This document shows, in pieces, positions 5,389-6,231 of a stretch of 6,231 nucleotides of DNA. Under the pieces are notes generated by a model. It was not told the DNA's origin, ran no database searches, and saw nothing but the letters and a program-made list of their open reading frames with translations. Source of the DNA: Elusimicrobiota bacterium (GTDB lineage: Bacteria > Elusimicrobiota > Elusimicrobia > 2-01-FULL-59-12 > JACPXA01). Numbering within the stretch: position 1 is the stretch's first letter; each line of letters begins with the position of its first letter. A program made the translations under genes and the position numbers. The DNA lies in the NCBI GenBank assembly GCA_016196785.1, contig JACPXA010000077.1, forward strand, positions 1 through 6,231, read 5' to 3'.

Positions 5389-6231
5389 TGTCGTTGGCCG
5401 AGCTCTTGGAAGGAACCCCGGCTCGGGTCGTCGGATCTACCGATGTAGAGATCCACGGCGTGGTCCACGATTCACGGCAGGTGCACGCGGGAGACCTGTT
5501 TGTGGCTCTCCCCGGCGCCCGGGACCGGGGCAGCCGTTATCTCTGGGAAGCGATTCGGGCCGGCGCCCCGGCAGTGGTACTGGAAGAAGACATTGGTGTC
5601 CCTGGGGCGACCGCTATCTATGTCTCTGATGCGCTGAATGCCCTGTCACGGCTGGCGGCGCGGTTCCATCGGTTCCCAGCTAGGAAACTGTGGATCGCAG
5701 GCATCACGGGGACCAACGGGAAGACCACGGTGGCGTCTCTGTTGGCGGGGATTCTTGAGGCGGCGGGGTTGACGACAGGGGTGCTGGGGACCGTGGCGTA
5801 TCGGCTAGGTTCTGAGGTGCGGGAAGCCTCAAACACGACCCCGCTGGCAGATGATCTGCACACGCTCCTCAGACAGATGGTAGATCGGACGCTCTTCGGG
5901 TGTGTGATGGAGGTCTCCTCCCATGCCCTGGCACTACAGCGGGTCGAGGATGTTGAGTTCGATGTCGGGGTGGTAACGAATGTCACCCGCGATCACCTGG
6001 ATTTTCACAAGACCATGGAAGCGTATGCCGAGGCTAAAGCGCGGCTGTTGACCATGCTCTCCCGTCCGGGCTCGAAGGCCCGTCACAAACGGGCGGTCCT
6101 TAATCGGGACGATCCTTGGATGCCATTCATGGAACGTTACGCTCACTGCGATGTTGCGACCTTTGGAACGCACCCTGCCGCGCATGTCCGATGGGAGAAC
6201 GTCGTGGCCACAACGACCGGGACCACCTTCG
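5388..6231 (+). CDS. murE: UDP-MurNAc-tripeptide synthetase MurE (3' end missing)
   Basis: MurE is a cytoplasmic Mur ligase that uses ATP to add the third stem-peptide residue (meso-diaminopimelate or lysine) to UDP-MurNAc-L-Ala-D-Glu. The visible 281 residues cover the N-terminal UDP-binding domain and much of the central ATPase domain. DSR is at 28-30 and GDLFVALPG at 35-43. The P-loop GTNGKT is at 108-113, NTTP at 149-152 and EVSSHAL at 175-181. TRDHLDFH is at 200-207, and YAEAK contains K217, the lysine expected to be carbamylated. The C-terminal domain, with the DNPR-type motif that shows meso-DAP use, lies beyond the window, so the substrate cannot be read here. ATG 5388 shares a base with the ftsI stop. 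An in-frame GTG sits directly before it at 5385. No strong ribosome site is present, so translation is probably coupled to ftsI. Confidence 0.96.
   Translation, partial: MSLAELLEGTPARVVGSTDVEIHGVVHDSRQVHAGDLFVALPGARDRGSRYLWEAIRAGAPAVVLEEDIGVPGATAIYVSDALNALSRLAARFHRFPARKLWIAGITGTNGKTTVASLLAGILEAAGLTTGVLGTVAYRLGSEVREASNTTPLADDLHTLLRQMVDRTLFGCVMEVSSHALALQRVEDVEFDVGVVTNVTRDHLDFHKTMEAYAEAKARLLTMLSRPGSKARHKRAVLNRDDPWMPFMERYAHCDVATFGTHPAAHVRWENVVATTTGTTF

Overview
The window is mostly the start of a bacterial division and cell-wall (dcw) cluster, preceded by a small RNA-processing locus and, at the left edge, a short AT-richer stretch that looks like accessory DNA. All supported genes lie on the + strand. 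The outer-membrane-type dcw order (mraZ-rsmH-ftsL-ftsI-murE), a type A RNase P RNA and tRNA genes without encoded CCA suggest a GC-rich, probably didermic bacterium. A Nitrospirota-like or similar non-model lineage is my guess from overall gene style. It is a weak inference and cannot be settled from this window.

Layout. Positions 1-281 hold the tail of an unidentified gene and a small basic ORF, possibly remains of a toxin-antitoxin-like module. Positions 282-428 are non-coding, with an inverted repeat, a 9-bp direct repeat and a likely promoter. Next comes an interleaved set: tRNA-Ile2 or tRNA-Met (CAT), a 113-residue membrane-anchored protein of unknown function, tRNA-Val (CAC), a coiled-coil/C4 zinc-ribbon protein whose ATG sits one base after the tRNA, and then rnpB. 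No terminator is visible inside this set, so it may be one transcript that RNase P and a 3' tRNA nuclease cut into tRNAs and mRNAs.

Just after rnpB there is a near-consensus sigma70 promoter and a tandem 10-bp repeat operator of MraZ type. These drive mraZ, rsmH, ftsL, ftsI and murE, which are packed with overlapping stop and start codons. MraZ is expected to repress the cluster. RsmH methylates 16S rRNA. FtsL and FtsI belong to the septal divisome. MurE adds the third residue of the peptidoglycan stem peptide and is cut off by the window end.

The most unusual points are four. FtsI is short because two internal blocks common to the family are absent, although its three catalytic motifs are intact. 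The RNase P RNA has two adjacent base changes that break the top of the core helix P4. The zinc-ribbon mRNA would be leaderless after tRNA maturation. The MraZ operator overlaps the mraZ start codon. I see no wholly new multi-gene system.
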